Below are positions 11,301 to 22,183 of a stretch of 64,000 bases of DNA, piece by piece. Numbering within the stretch: position 1 is the first letter of the stretch; every line of letters begins with the position of its first letter. The notes under the pieces were generated by a model that worked only from the letters and a program-made list of their open reading frames with translations, ran no database searches and was not told the origin of the DNA. A program made the translations under genes and the position numbers. Origin of the DNA: Rhyacichthys aspro (taxonomy: Eukaryota > Chordata > Actinopteri > Gobiiformes > Rhyacichthyidae); assembly GCA_036850595.1 (NCBI GenBank), contig CM072161.1, positions 7,213,905 through 7,277,904 of the forward strand. The letters run 5' to 3'.

Positions 11301-14300
11301 TGTGCCACAAGTTTAGTTTGTATTGAGTCTTGTACATTTCCAGAAACGCCTCTGCACAAGCTTCAACCTAAACTCTACCGTTTCCATGGTAACCTTCACT
11401 CGTCATTGACACCTTCACTGTGTGCGTGCTTATCTCCAACAAGTCTTATTATTCAGTGACAACTCCGGTCTAATGACATTTTATACAAATATTTTCAATT
11501 AAACTCAATGCCATCTAGCTCCATTGTGTTTCAGGAAGAAAAAAAAAAGCTACAAATATTCAACACTCAGAAAAACAAGATCTGATACCGACAGCTTTAG
11601 CGAGTCCACAGCCCACAGCTCCGAGCCGGTCGCCGTGCCAACACAAACTGGAACTCCATGTTACAAAAGCGTCCTGCTGTGTTTGTTGGCCCGCAGCCAC
11701 TGAAGAGATCATTCTGGTTAATATTCCAGCTCTCCATCAGCTTGTCACACTCGCTCCTATCTCTGTTTCTAATCAGTCAACTGAACCGATTAGGCCCAAA
11801 TGTGACGGGCTGTTTTTCACCAGACAGAAGATTTAAATAGGGAATTTCTGTGGAGAGATTTTCACCTTCGAAATAAGTCGTTACGCAAGTTACGCAACAG
11901 TCAAGAGTGTGCCAATATTGGAAACCATTTGTATTTCTGACCGCAAAGATTAAAGGTGTAAAATGTGGAATACAGCTGGTACAAATGAACTGAACCGAAA
12001 CTTGGCAGTAGCCTATCTAGACAAAGTAGACATTTAAGAGCTGCTCTAAGGAGGGAGGATGAAGGAGGCTTCTGTGAAGGGACGTGAGCAAGAGTACATG
12101 GGAGGATTCTATGCAGACGTCAAATTTACAGCAGAGGAGCGTGGAGATTTTAAATGATATATTTGTTGGGATTTTTTAGCTTTTAATAGAGAAAATTCAG
12201 ATAGACAGGAAACAGGGTGAGAGATTTTTATATTCAATGTTTGAGGCTATGCTTAATCTCATACAAGTCACACAGTAAGGTAAGCTAACTTTTTTGTCCC
12301 ACTTGGGAAAATATGTCCGGGACACATGGAGTTGCATCATGTAAGTCACAACAACCAACACAACATGACAAAACTACATAAAATAAAATAAATTTAAAAA
12401 AAAACGTGTTTAAAAAGACATGGAGAGGTGTGTTTTAGAACCAGATGACAACATATAAACAAATAAAATGGCAAAAATGTTAAAGTAGGTCTGAAGAGCT
12501 TGTAGGTTAGAATCATAAAGAGTTGCTTTGATTTCCATTCAATTAGCTGAGCACCCCTGGCAGCTAAGGTAGAGCGAATGTAATTCCCCACTCTCCCTCA
12601 CCCCATCTCCTGTCCAGCTACTATTACATTATCAACAAAGCGCCAAAAAAATCTTTAAAAAAAATTGCTAATTGAAGACGCAATAAAAGAGTAATTTTTG
12701 AATTTTCTGTATTTAAATAAAGAGAAGAAAAAAAATGTGTTCATTAAAATGCAAAAACACAAGCCTTGCCAGTCATTCTCAAAAAATTAGTCTGGTCTGT
12801 GTGTATTCAAGAGGGCAGGACATCTGAACAGATAAAACTACTTCAACAGGGGGCACCCCTATTAGCTCAAGCAGAGCAAATACCCACCACACAGTAGACC
12901 CGGGTTCAAGTCTCAGTCAGGTCACTTGCCCAATGTCATTCCCCACTCCCCTTTTTTGACCAGCTACTGTCATACTATCAATAAAGGCCAAAAAGCTGGG
13001 AAAAATCGACTAAATAATCTAAACACAGAGACACTTCTAAATGCAGTTGACAGACAAACAACCAATCAGAATTCAGGGGGAGAGCTATTAGAAAAACACA
13101 GTTAAAAGGTCGTCTGGTTGGATTTGGATCCTGACTCCTTTTAGAGACGCTACAAAAACATCCTCTCCTGTGTCCTCTCCTGTGTCCTCACTGAGTCTTG
13201 TGCGTGGGTGGGCCTAATACCAATGCAAATAAAAAAAAACTTGAAGCTGTGAGGTGTGCCAAAGCCTCCAGATTCTTCCAATGAGCTTCCCGCTGCACCT
13301 TTACAATTATGCTTTCATAAATCCTGTCAGGATAAATAGCACGTATGTAAACTCCCCACAGCGCTTGTGCTTTTCTTATCTGTGCCACAGCATGACATCA
13401 GGCTTACGTCTCCGCCATAACATGCAGATTAGTACATTCGGAATGTAGTCTTGTCACCGCCTACAGCTCTCCATTTTAATACTCCACCTAAGCTCATTTC
13501 AGGAGTCAAAAAAATAAATAAATCATCTCATTTCTTTTTAAATACTGCCTCCCAACACCTACAACAGGACTATTTATAGCATCCTTCATCTTCACACTGT
13601 TCCTGGCTCAGAGCTGGGACAAATGGAGGCAGTGGCGGTCAGCTGACGGAGAGAGTGGCACAGACAGACCGAGCAGAGCCGGAGATAACTGAGGCGTACA
13701 GAGATCCACGTTGAATAATTCAGAGAGAGGCCCGGCTGAGGAAGGAGGAAGAGGAGGAGGAGGAGGAGGAGGAGGAGGGAGGGTCGAGACTCTGACCAAA
13801 TGTTTGCTCAGGATTGCTTGTGGTGACAGTGAACGGCAAATGGTTTCAGGATCAGGATTCAGGCTGGTTTTATGAATGGAAACAATGGTTGTATAATAGT
13901 GTTTGATTAAAGCAGCACAGGTTTGGTTTACTCAAAAAGGTTCAAGGTGTCTTAGAAGATTCTGTGCCTGACATTTGCCATTTAACTTTAAGATTTTGAA
14001 GATTTTTTTTACATCCAAACCTTGCCTCTTTTTGTTGTGGCCTGGAGCAAGCTATGACAAGAACAATAAATGTGTTTCAATTAGCCCAGAAGTAAAGTCT
14101 ATGGTTTAAGCACCGGGACTAGGACAAGACGAGAGTGTAGACATAAAAGTTAACAATAAAAGTTCAACCTTACACCAATGACAAATGTCTTCCATAATAA
14201 TGCTGGTAAACATGTGATCAGTTGTGGTCTTGATTGGGCTTCATTTTGTCCAAGAAGTTTTATATATGTAAGAGTTCAAACTGCAGAGTTCGAGAAGCAA

Positions 14301-15721
14301 AATGGCGGACTACAACTATGAACAGTACACGCTACTTTGTTCTGTTGTCAAGTATTCTTATCCACTTTTGTTATATAAAGTGCATGGGCTAGTTCTACAT
14401 TGCTGTGTTCTTTATTCAGCCTCTCTACACCACACACTTCCACCTGTGTACGGACACAGAATGAAAGGTCATACACTATTCAACTAGAAAAAGATCTGAT
14501 TGTACTCATTCTATGGCAAACCTTTAACGCCCTTTAAAGCTCCACTACATGATTTTTAGTAGGGAGCCGTCCCTACTTCAGCCCCTCCACTCTCCCCCGA
14601 CAGAAGAGTAGAAAGTTTCCTGCTTATTTAAAAAAACGGAATAATTTTCCACCACAGACTACATTGCATTAAATCAAAGTTTAGCATTTACCTGAAACTT
14701 TTAGCATTGTCAACATTTATCCATGTTTAATTTCCTGCCCGTTTCTCTATTTTTATCATTTTGGAGCGGTATCCTGATAAAATAAAGTGTATTTTGCAAC
14801 AGAATAATCCATTTCCTTGCTCCTTCATTGTTGACATCAGTGTCGACCATTCTCATCTATTAAAACTTTTAATTATAAAGTCTAGATCACATCTTAAGGC
14901 CTTATTTTTTCACAGATCATTCCTTTAAAAATAAACCGTTTTTTTTTAAAAATTAGGTCATTTTTAGCCTTTTATGAACATGAATTTAATATGTTTGTGT
15001 TTAATTGTGGATATACCTCACTTTTCCAGCTTTGGTCCACAACACTGATCAATTTGCATGAACTGTGTCATGGAGTAGACTAATGCTCACTGATGACATT
15101 GAAATACTGGCGCATGGTCAGATACATTAAAGTCAATTATTTACTATTATAAGTCAATTCATTTACAACATGCACTGTCCCCCAAAAACTGCTGATTAAT
15201 AGTGTTGCCTTTTTATAACAGACAATGCAGCCTTTTGGAAATTTTTTACACTTTCCAGTTCCCCTTAAATCTCCCATAATAGCATGTTTTCCTGGTCAAC
15301 AGCAACCAAAAGAACTGTCTACAAAATAGTGAAACAAAGGTGCAGCTCCAGGTTTAAACCCCAGAGCGCAGGTGTTGATGTGCACAACCACTCACTCTTC
15401 GTCCTGCAGCTGCTCCTCATCCTCCTGGTTGTGCGACTGGTTGCGGATGGGGGCCAGGCCCTCCGTCTTGGTGTTGTAGTTGTGGAAGCAGACGTTGAGC
15501 TTCTCGTCGAACTCGTTGACCAGGTCCTCCATGGACTTGAAGCTCATCATCTCGGAGAAGTTTTCCAGCTCCGAGAAGTCTTCGCGGGTGATGGGGATCA
15601 GGGGCACGGTGGAGCTGGTGGAGTAGGTGGAGTGCTCGGGGGAGTCGTGCTCCAGGTCGTCCATGCGGCACGGGCGGAGGTCCTCAAACTCCTCATCCAG
15701 ACACACGAGGGGGGCTTCCAT
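2313..15721 (-). CDS. fez1: fez1, fasciculation and elongation protein zeta 1 (zygin 1), whole coding span
   Basis: Kinesin-1 adaptor, vertebrate orthologue of C. elegans UNC-76, which links kinesin heavy chain to axonal cargo and supports neurite outgrowth (family knowledge). Nine coding exons join in phase to 399 codons plus stop; human FEZ1 is 392 residues. The N-terminus MEAPLVCLDEEFEDLRP, the core SFKSMEDLVNEFDEKLNVCF, the helical EELVRQLARRDELEFEKEV and the end YILKVLCPT are near identical to FEZ1. The N-terminal half is acidic and probably disordered, with a Glu/Asp-rich run in exon 4; exon 5 encodes a charged coiled-coil-type helix. FEZ2 is a weaker alternative: the start and the VLCPT end favour FEZ1. 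The first ATG after an acceptor in exon 1 is the start. Intron 1 is the longest coding intron, 5.5 kb, and holds transposon relics. Confidence 0.95.
2711..2776 (-). CDS. fez1: fez1 coding exon 8
   Basis: Acceptor ATGCAG, donor AAAG|GTAAAC. Encodes ILFAIKEDSDKVPTLLTDYI, as in FEZ1. 66 bases. Confidence 0.92.
2854..2929 (-). CDS. fez1: fez1 coding exon 7
   Basis: Acceptor TTTTCAG, donor A|GTAAGA, phase 1. Encodes YLNTVIPYEKKGTPPSVDD..., as in FEZ1. Confidence 0.92.
3205..3285 (-). CDS. fez1: fez1 coding exon 6
   Basis: Acceptor TTTCAG, donor CAA|GTAAGT, 81 bases. Encodes RFSMEGLSNILQTGIRQTFG, near identical to FEZ1. Confidence 0.93.
3734..4035 (-). CDS. fez1: fez1 coding exon 5 (coiled-coil helix)
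   Basis: Acceptor TTCCCAG, donor AAG|GTAAAG, 302 bases. Carries EELVRQLARRDELEFEKEV and FITVLMEVQNRQKEQR, the most conserved part of the FEZ family. Confidence 0.95.
4036..6513 (-). other. fez1: fez1 intron 4
   Basis: Contains a hAT-type MITE at 4307-4610 with target duplication. The rest is AT-rich intron without recognisable coding or RNA genes. Confidence 0.6.
4307..4610. mobile_element. Non-autonomous hAT (Charlie-like) MITE, 304 bp
   Basis: Starts CAGTGATTCTCCAAATTC and ends ...GTACCACCACCACTG, giving CAGTG...CACTG termini typical of hAT elements (consensus near CAGNGGTTCTCAA). It is flanked by an 8-bp target duplication, ATATAGAC at 4299-4306 and ATTTAGAC at 4611-4618, one mismatch. 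No transposase frame. Confidence 0.75.
6514..6670 (-). CDS. fez1: fez1 coding exon 4 (acidic segment)
   Basis: Acceptor CTGAAG, donor GAAG|GTGAGA, phase 1. Encodes VIEEIVEMMENSPDPGE then a Glu/Asp run, ending SNNNCSYE(G), as in FEZ1. Confidence 0.92.
6671..8039 (-). other. fez1: fez1 intron 3
   Basis: No gene seen. Holds a perfect 12-bp tandem duplication (AAGATCAGTCTC, two copies) at 7386-7409 and a poly-A-rich run near 7562-7580. Confidence 0.5.
8040..8126 (-). CDS. fez1: fez1 coding exon 3
   Basis: Acceptor TTGGCAG, donor CAG|GTGAGT, 87 bases. Encodes IHEKEEEEMNEKND... ending SADQ, matching FEZ1 IHEKEEEEFNEK...TADQ. Confidence 0.92.
8127..9760 (-). other. fez1: fez1 intron 2
   Basis: AT-rich intron. 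I see no exon, RNA gene or clear mobile element; the longest open frame (8318-8695, minus) has no family-like composition. Confidence 0.5.
9761..9848 (-). CDS. fez1: fez1 coding exon 2
   Basis: Acceptor CTGCAG, donor GAG|GTAAAC. Encodes VWDALTDNYISTWDG..., matching the FEZ1 segment VWDALTDNYIPS. 88 bases, returns to phase 0. Confidence 0.92.
10915..11354. mobile_element. Non-autonomous hAT element, 440 bp
   Basis: Terminal inverted repeats begin CAGAGGCGTTGCAACAGG on the left and, read inward from the right end, CAGAGGCGTTTCTGGAAATG: ten identical outer bases. The GGGGCCCC...GGGGGCCC motif just inside the left end is familiar from vertebrate hAT MITEs. The flanks CACACCAT and CACAAGCT share five of eight bases, a decayed target duplication at best. 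An A20-type run sits inside. Confidence 0.65.
12551..12665 (+). mobile_element. tRNA-derived SINE, internally deleted copy
   Basis: Begins GCACCCCTGGCAGCTAAGG, like the tRNA-like head of the next copy, then jumps to the shared body ATTCCCCACTC...CCAGCTACT...CATTATCAACAAAG and an A-rich tail. The segment with the B box present in the 12851 copy is missing here. Confidence 0.55.
12851..12998 (+). mobile_element. tRNA-derived SINE
   Basis: The head GGGCACCCCTATTAGCTCAA contains a pol III A-box-like TTAGCTCAAGCAG, and CCGGGTTCAAGTCTC fits the B box GGTTCRANTCC at the spacing of a tRNA. The body after it matches the copy at 12551-12665. The tRNA of origin cannot be named with confidence. Confidence 0.6.
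13161..13189. repeat. 12-bp tandem repeat
   Basis: TCCTCTCCTGTG occurs twice in perfect tandem followed by a partial third unit. Confidence 0.7.
13741..13783. repeat. (GGA)n microsatellite
   Basis: Purine tract of about twelve GGA units with small interruptions. It creates a false poly-proline open frame on the minus strand. Confidence 0.8.
15396..15721 (-). CDS. fez1: fez1 coding exon 1
   Basis: Starts at ATG 15721-15719 and ends ...LQDEE-type before donor GA|GTGAGT, phase 2. The exon itself begins at 15751 after acceptor TTTCAG, giving 30 bases of 5'UTR. A Ser/Thr-rich stretch after the first 20 residues differs from the mammalian form as I recall it. Confidence 0.93.
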
Positions 15722-15751
15722 GGCGTCCCCGGTCAGGCTTAGAACTGGAAC

Positions 15752-18687
15752 CTGAAAGGTATTAAATAAACAGGGATTTGGTGACTTTAAAGTGGTTTCT
15801 TAATCAGTCAAAACACTCCTTCAGTTAATCATCCTATCACTGTGACACTTCTAGAAGCCAGAGGAACGTTTTAAAGAAAAGTGTGGCCCAAAAATGTCAT
15901 TACTGTCTTCTGGGAATTCAACAAAGGAACATGTTTTAAGGTCTTTCCAAAAAAAGGAATATTTCAACAGTATTTAAATATGGTTATCATGTGGTGCATT
16001 GAAAAATCACAGCTACACAATATTAGTAATAAATGTGCAATCTTGTTTAATATAGTGATGCTTCCATTTTGAATTTTGCCTTGGATTTAAGAAAAGATTT
16101 TTAATCAATCCATTGTGTCTTTCTGCATTGGGATGTGCTCCGTCTGATTGATCAAACTTGACATGAAATACATAAAACATAAAGTGAAAGATTGTGGTTT
16201 GCGATGTGTCATTAAGGTTATTTGTCCCATCTATGAGTGGTATTATTTCAGGCCCGTCCCAAATCTTAAGGGCCACACCTCAGGGAGAATGGCACCGTGA
16301 TGTCTAGACAAAGAGGAGATAGAGGTGTGTGTGCCAGAAGGGGCCCAGGTCCCAGTGGGGACTCCACCAGTTGGTTTGACGGCTAAACAACAGCTAATTA
16401 AGTACCTGTGCTGGGAATAGACTGAAGCGTTCTACAGGAAGAGCATTTGTTCAATTGTACAAAATGTAATTTGTGTGGCAAGGTTTATCAAGAAATTTAA
16501 ACCTCAGCAAATCCTCCCACAGCAAAGACTCTGAGGACTGTTTACCACATTTATGTATGGACTGAAGGTGTCTGGATATGGTACCACCTCCTTCTCCAAT
16601 GCTGCCAAAGACAAAAACAAAACAAACAAACAAAAAAACGGAAATGGTTTATATTGTAGTCCTTGTTGTCTATTGTCTTATCAAATTTCTGTTAAAAATA
16701 CCAAAAAGCTCTGTCCCGCCTTCGAGTCCATAATTCAGAATAGATCACACTAACAGTGGGTTAAATATACATGTGTAGGATGTAGTGTTCCTGCTGCTCA
16801 AAATAATGTATGTAATGTAATAAACGCCCCAAAAATTTGTACCTGTCCATGGGCAACTCCAATTATAAAGCAAAACTAGCCAAGACTGACTCATAATCCT
16901 GGTCTAATAATACATCCATGGTACAAATGGTAAAAATGTAGCTTTTCTGTAATGAGCATGTCCGTATCCATGGTAACAACATAATGGAGGCCGCAGAACC
17001 AGGTTTAGAACAAATATACAATTGATAGCCTTTAGTTCAAAACAAAAATAAGCTATATTTCTGGATGTACTCAACAAATAACTTTAAATCTGAATATATG
17101 TCAACACCCGTCTGCTGGTATCTACATAGTATACTGTCACCTAGTGGCCTGGAGGACTTGTGAGAGAGTTTACAGCTATCATGTGGTTTTATTAATCTTG
17201 ATTTGTGACCAACTAAATTATGTACAAACACAGATTTCTCCAGATTAAACCAAACAGTTTAAAACATTGTGTTGGGTTGATTTTGTGTTGCAGATGATAA
17301 GAGTAGTTGTTCGTGCTGCAGTGTAATTACAGAGGCCTAGATGTGATCTTGTGAGCTCTGGTGGAAGTGGGTGAGTCCATTTAAAAACAAGCTTGTGCAA
17401 GCCTCTTCCTCTTCACACACTCAGCAAAGTGCAGCTCCGTCAAGAGCCGGATATTGTTTTTCAGCCCTCCGTCCTACTCGTCTCATCTCTGCAGTTCCTT
17501 AATGTTACTCTGTAAAATGTGGAAGATTTATTCAAGGGGTCTTCTTCATGTGACAGTGACTGACAAATAGCATCAGTCAGTGGACCCGATTAAAGCCCGT
17601 TCTGTCACTTCAAACAAGAAAACCAGGGGGATTCAGATGACTAACCTCGCAATTGGGAATTGGATCTGCCTTGTAGGGAAATTGGCACATTCAGAATTAA
17701 TTTCACTAATGGACATTTACAGCCGCTGTTCGGTCTAGGCAAAGCAATGAAGATCACAAGGCATAAAAAGCAATACGGACACCCGGTCTAGTCCCAGAGG
17801 AAAGTACAGTGAGCTGTTCAAACGGGTGTCAGCCTTTTTCTGTATGTGACCTTCACAGTGGCCTCAGGTGTGCAGGGGGCGGGTGTAAACAGCAATTAGA
17901 GAAGCTCATTAGAGGTCAGTGCATTACAACCACACTCAGCTATTTGCATGCTCTGGGACTTCTGCCTCTACATATGGCATATAATCCACATATAACCACA
18001 ATTTATCACCTTGTGTAAGAGTACATCACATTATTAATTGCCATTTAAAAATTCAGGTCATTTCTTATTTTAGAAATTAGCCAGCTTTCAGTTTCTTTTC
18101 AATATCCTTAACATCCTGTGTCCTTATGGATTTAAAATGTTGCTTGTGATTTCTTTTTAAATCAAGAATTAAAAGAAACACCTGAATGAGGACTCTGCAT
18201 TTTAAAGACCTATTAGCATCTGAATAACAATACATGCATGTCTCAGGGCTCTTGACAAATGTAACCAGTTCTTTGTTGTGAATTTAGATTTCAAATGTCT
18301 AATTCCCTTTAATTTATGTTATAATAACTGGAACCAATATTCACAGAGCTGTAGCAGAAATGCTAATCAAGCGGGACAATGAAATGTAAACACCTATGGG
18401 AGCCATACCTGGTCTTGGAGTAACAATATGTACAGACAGTGCATGTCTTTAGGCTATTGGTAGAATTAGCAGGCTTTTATAATACTATATTGGAAGTACT
18501 TTGCCGTTTTAATGTAATGAATGAGTAATGTAGAAAAGAAGCAAGTGCTTGTCATCAGTAAGAGAAAAGCAGCGGGTGGGGGAGGGAGCGAAGAGCAATG
18601 ATGATAGAGGAAGGAGATGGAGAAACCATGGTTACAAGGCAAGGATGGAGGAAGGATGGAGAAGGACGATTCAATTCAAACCTTTAC
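15752..18687 (-). other. fez1: fez1 5'UTR intron (predicted)
   Basis: Lies between acceptor TTTCAG at 15752-15753 and a candidate donor CAG|GTAAAG at 18687. One CTCF-like motif at 17135-17148. No coding exon recognised. Confidence 0.4.
17135..17148 (-). promoter_or_regulatory. CTCF-like motif
   Basis: On the minus strand CCACTAGGTGACAG, one mismatch from the CTCF core CCACTAGGTGGCAG. Sequence match only. Confidence 0.3.
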
Positions 18688-18910
18688 CTGAAATAGATGT
18701 TCCTTTTTGTCTTGGACCTTCTCTCGCAGTGAGTCTCTCTCAGCCCTCCTTTTGTTGTGAAACCCAGTGATTAGCAGCACCCCTCAGATTCATTCCAGGT
18801 TGAAGATACGAAGAGGCGAAGATGGCAGCCTGCTGTGTATCCCTGTATCCCTTCCCGTCAGCCCACAACCCAACCTTATCTGTCCTCACGCAGCCCGTTG
18901 TTTTCCAATC
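18688..18910 (-). other. fez1: Candidate fez1 non-coding first exon and promoter-proximal region
   Basis: A strong donor TTTCAG|GTAAAGG on the minus strand ends at 18688 and could splice to the acceptor before coding exon 1. Upstream, DNA becomes CpG- and GC-richer than anything around it, with a CCAAT box (TTTTCCAATC, plus strand near 18902-18911) and a YY1-like AAGATGGCAGC at 18819-18829. The transcription start is not defined by sequence; the limit at 18910 is approximate. Confidence 0.4.
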
Positions 18911-19030
18911 AATAGGCAGCCAGCCCAGAGAGCTCGGAGCCTGCGCGCTGCCTCGGCTCTGACGCCATCAGCCCACCTCCCCCTCTCCCTCCCCCTCTCC
19001 CTCCCTCCATCTATGCCTCGCTCTCTTTGT
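18900..19030 (-). promoter_or_regulatory. fez1: Probable fez1 promoter
   Basis: GC-rich block containing a CCAAT box, GCGCGCTGCC and a CT-rich (CCCTCTCCCTCC) run at about 18977-19012 in otherwise AT-rich DNA, directly upstream of the candidate first exon. Confidence 0.35.
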
Positions 19031-22000
19031 CTGTGACTCCTCCCTGAACGCATTCATGCCCAATGTTCATGAAGCAGAGGGGAGGGGAGTGGGGGAAGGA
19101 AGCAGTGCAAGGTGCCTTGGACTAGACTCTGAAACCAACACTGGTTACATCTACATTTATAGTACACAGTAAAAACAGTAAAAAAATTCCATCGTCCAAT
19201 AGTTCCTGTTTAAATGTATTTACTTCCTGCAGCTTTGACGCTCATGGAATATGAACATTTTGGTGTAAACATGAACCCCATAAACACTGAATTAAATAAA
19301 AAGTGTCTGGGTATTGTTTCTCTCCATTGTGTTTACATTATATATATCCACAATATGCTTAAACGAAGAAGCAATACATCAGCTTAAGTCAACTTGAAGG
19401 AGTCTGATACATTGTTGATTCACTGTTAACAGAAATTTAAATAAAGCAAAAGAATTGTCAATAATTGTCATTTAATACAGTGTAGTTGTGGTTTACATTT
19501 GACCCTGTACCTCTAATTACATTCACAAGTTTGTTTTTGTTGTTGTTTTTTTGTGTCACAGAACACTTTGCAAAGTTTGCTTTTGTGACTGTGCAGATTT
19601 AAATGTACAGTACAGACATACTGATCTATTTCAGTGTAGAATGAACAGGTAAAGAGCAGCAATTTAGTGTGTTTTATTTAAGGCACACTGAGTGCTCCAG
19701 TCTATTGTGTTCACATTTGGAAGCTGAGCTATAGCCATATATATTCATTGTACTGCCTCGTTATGGATCAGAGCAGAATGTATTTAAATGCACATGATAT
19801 GGATTTGGAGAAACATGACCCTCTTTCCATCACACGTCCAAACTGTCATAATCTCTGCTTTGACTCTGGGCTTTAGATCCAGTTGAAGAGAAGCTGATGT
19901 AACAGTTGACACATCATTATCACCAGACTGCGCTCAGACCAGGGAATATTAGAATATGGCCTGAAACATGCAGCTGTCTGGGCAGAGCAGATTTGACAGA
20001 CTGCTTTTTAGAGCCAGAAGTAAAAAGCCATTCTGGCAAAAAGATCGATAATGTTTACTACGAGGATAACACTGAACAATTAAACTCTCTTCTCCAGTCT
20101 GGTTATTAACCTGTGTTCATCCAGTCATTAGTCAGTGACTTATTCTGCATTTGTTTAAATGAACATAGTATCTAGTCCACTAATGTGACTTGACCTTGGG
20201 TGCAGGTGCCAAAAATGCTTCCTGTTTGACATCTACCTCGTCATTAAAATCACATAGATAGTACGTTTGTAATAATGTATGTTGTTTATGTATTTTGGGC
20301 TGGCCATACACGCAAGGAGTGACTTCCTTGGGATACAGTCTGTAGTGCAGAGGTCGATCAATGACGTGGCTCTTCTCAAGACAGTCTAACCTTCTTCTTG
20401 TAGCCTCCTGTTGGGTCTCCTCTCAGTGTGTTGTAGATGGTGGTGTCACTGAGCCAGCTGGTGATTTTGTCCTTGTTGTCTGCTGTGTTTAGGATCAGTG
20501 CATCTTCCTTTGTCAGCTGGTAGAATAGTGATGCTGTGGTCCTTCAGTGCTGTCAGTGCCTTCCTTTGCTCTGCAGTGATGTTAGAAGGAGGTGGTCTGC
20601 CACAGCAGCTCTCAGTTCTTTAGCTTCATTTTCAGCCAGTTTTTTATGGAAGATCTGTTGCTGTGATGAGGAGTTCATTCTCAGTTTGGGTAAGTTCTGA
20701 AAGGTTCTTTACCCATCTGTTCTGAGAGAGTTGTCCTCACCTTCCTCCAGCTGGGTCTGTTGGAGTTTTGGAGCTGCTGTGAGTTGGCCACATCTGAACT
20801 TATCTCCTTACTCGTGTTGAACGGTCCAAGTTGTGTCTTCTGTGTGAATTTGAAGACCTCCTTGAGGACCTCCTCTGTAACTGCTCAAGATGGTTGTTCC
20901 TGTAAGAGCTGTAGCTTGTTCTTGAAGTTATCCAAAAAGAAGTGGGTCTGTCTGATCCTTTTACACAAAAGCTGGCTCTGGGCACTAGCCATAGGTTTTT
21001 AGGAATTGCTCTGTCTACACTGGACGTTAAATCAGATGAATTCTGTCTTCTACCAAATATTAAATTCAAACTTTATCACAGACTCTTGATCAGCAGGTCT
21101 TGGTGAAATGCTGAAAAACAAACCAATTCTGAGCAAAATGCCATGTCATGTGTCTAAATTTTGACTTTGTCACTAGCCAAAGTTCATGCTCTGTTGTTGT
21201 CTTCACGCCTGCAGCCAGTTTCTTGTTGCTGATTGGTCAGTGCGGTGTTTGTACCATGTTTGGAAGGTTTTATAAATATCTACCTCGATAGAAATTGAAC
21301 CAGCTTTGACACCAAAACCTAGAGTTAACCTTGAAGCCACAGGACTAATCCCCTAATCTTCTGAAGTGAAGGGCTGCTCTGAAATAAATATTCATGTGCT
21401 ACAACGAGGGACTCTGCAGAACTTTATCTGTCCACCACATGATAGCAGTTAGCCAGGTCTCTGAAACATAACAAACTACAGTTTATTCAGGTTCATAAAT
21501 GTTGTTGGCCAATGAGCTGACACTACCCCATAATAAATACACTCGTAATAACATTTACACATGTTTGGAAAAGTATGGTTTCTCTCGGTTCAAAAATCTA
21601 AAGGCTCATGAGGCGTTCAGGTGCTTCATGTGACAGCAGCTGGATTTCTTGAGATGGTGCAGTTTGTCAAACAGAGGCCTCTGTCATTGGTCAGTGAAAC
21701 TCTCCCATAATCAGGTTACATGAGTATCACCTGCCTCACAATTTGAAATGACCAAATGGCATTAAAATTATTTCTTTGACCATAACTGTCTAAACCTGCA
21801 CTTGCTTAAAACACACTGTCAATTCTGACTTGTGCGGATTTACGAGAAACTCAAAAGATAATATTGTTCTTTTTTTTTTTTCGTTCTTTGCATTGTAATC
21901 CATTTTAATTAATAGATTCTATTGTATTTCAGGCATATGGCACATTGCAAGAGTTATGAACATACAGCTCTTTTATTTGTCATCATTCAAAGTCATGGAT

Positions 22001-22166
22001 TTTCTAATACATTCACAAACCTTTTCAAAACAATTTCAGATTGTATTCATCCTCTTTAATGCAACCAATTTACAGTTACTCGTACACGTTGAACAGTTTG
22101 AGCTCATTTTAAAGTGCTTTTATGTAAAACCTGTAAAAACTGTTCTGCTGATCTCATACTAAACAG
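19031..22166. other. Intergenic region between fez1 promoter and cfap58 3' end
   Basis: No host gene seen. Contains a decayed Penelope-like retroelement at about 20330-21070. The rest is AT-rich with no recognisable exon or RNA gene. Confidence 0.55.
20330..21070 (-). mobile_element. Penelope-like retroelement relic (reverse transcriptase N-terminal part)
   Basis: Conceptual translation of the minus strand, across frameshifts and stops, gives TAEQRKALTALKDHSITILP followed by ADKG, then DKITSWLSDTTIYNTLRGDP and a TGGYKKK run, then RLYP/VYG-like remnants. The order ILPADKG...DPT...KK...LYG matches the start of Penelope/Poseidon/Neptune reverse transcriptases. Upstream, KNLTQTENELL resembles their NLS...LT..E..VL block. 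The catalytic RT blocks (YADD region) and endonuclease are absent, so it is a dead fragment. A LINE origin is a weaker alternative. Confidence 0.6.
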
Positions 22167-22176
22167 TTTATTTATT
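22167..22176 (-). terminator. cfap58: cfap58 polyadenylation signal (two overlapping AATAAA)
   Basis: TTTATTTATT on the plus strand gives two overlapping AATAAA signals on the minus strand, only 8-17 bases after the cfap58 stop. If used, the 3'UTR is only a few tens of bases. Confidence 0.5.
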
Positions 22177-22183
22177 GTAGTTG

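Larger units (their letters stand above)
9849..15395 (-). other. fez1: fez1 intron 1 between coding exons, 5.5 kb
   Basis: Largest fez1 coding intron. It carries a hAT-type element at 10915-11354, two tRNA-derived SINE copies at 12551-12665 and 12851-12998, a 12-bp tandem repeat at 13161-13189 and a (GGA)n tract at 13741-13783. No further coding exon was found. Confidence 0.6.

Noticed and set aside
13608..13799. Poly-proline open frame
   Set aside because: Created by the (GGA)n microsatellite; no splice or homology support.
14530..14960. Possible mobile element in fez1 intron 1 (AGCTCCACTACATGATTTTTAG...)
   Set aside because: No terminal repeats, target duplication or second copy in the window could be found.
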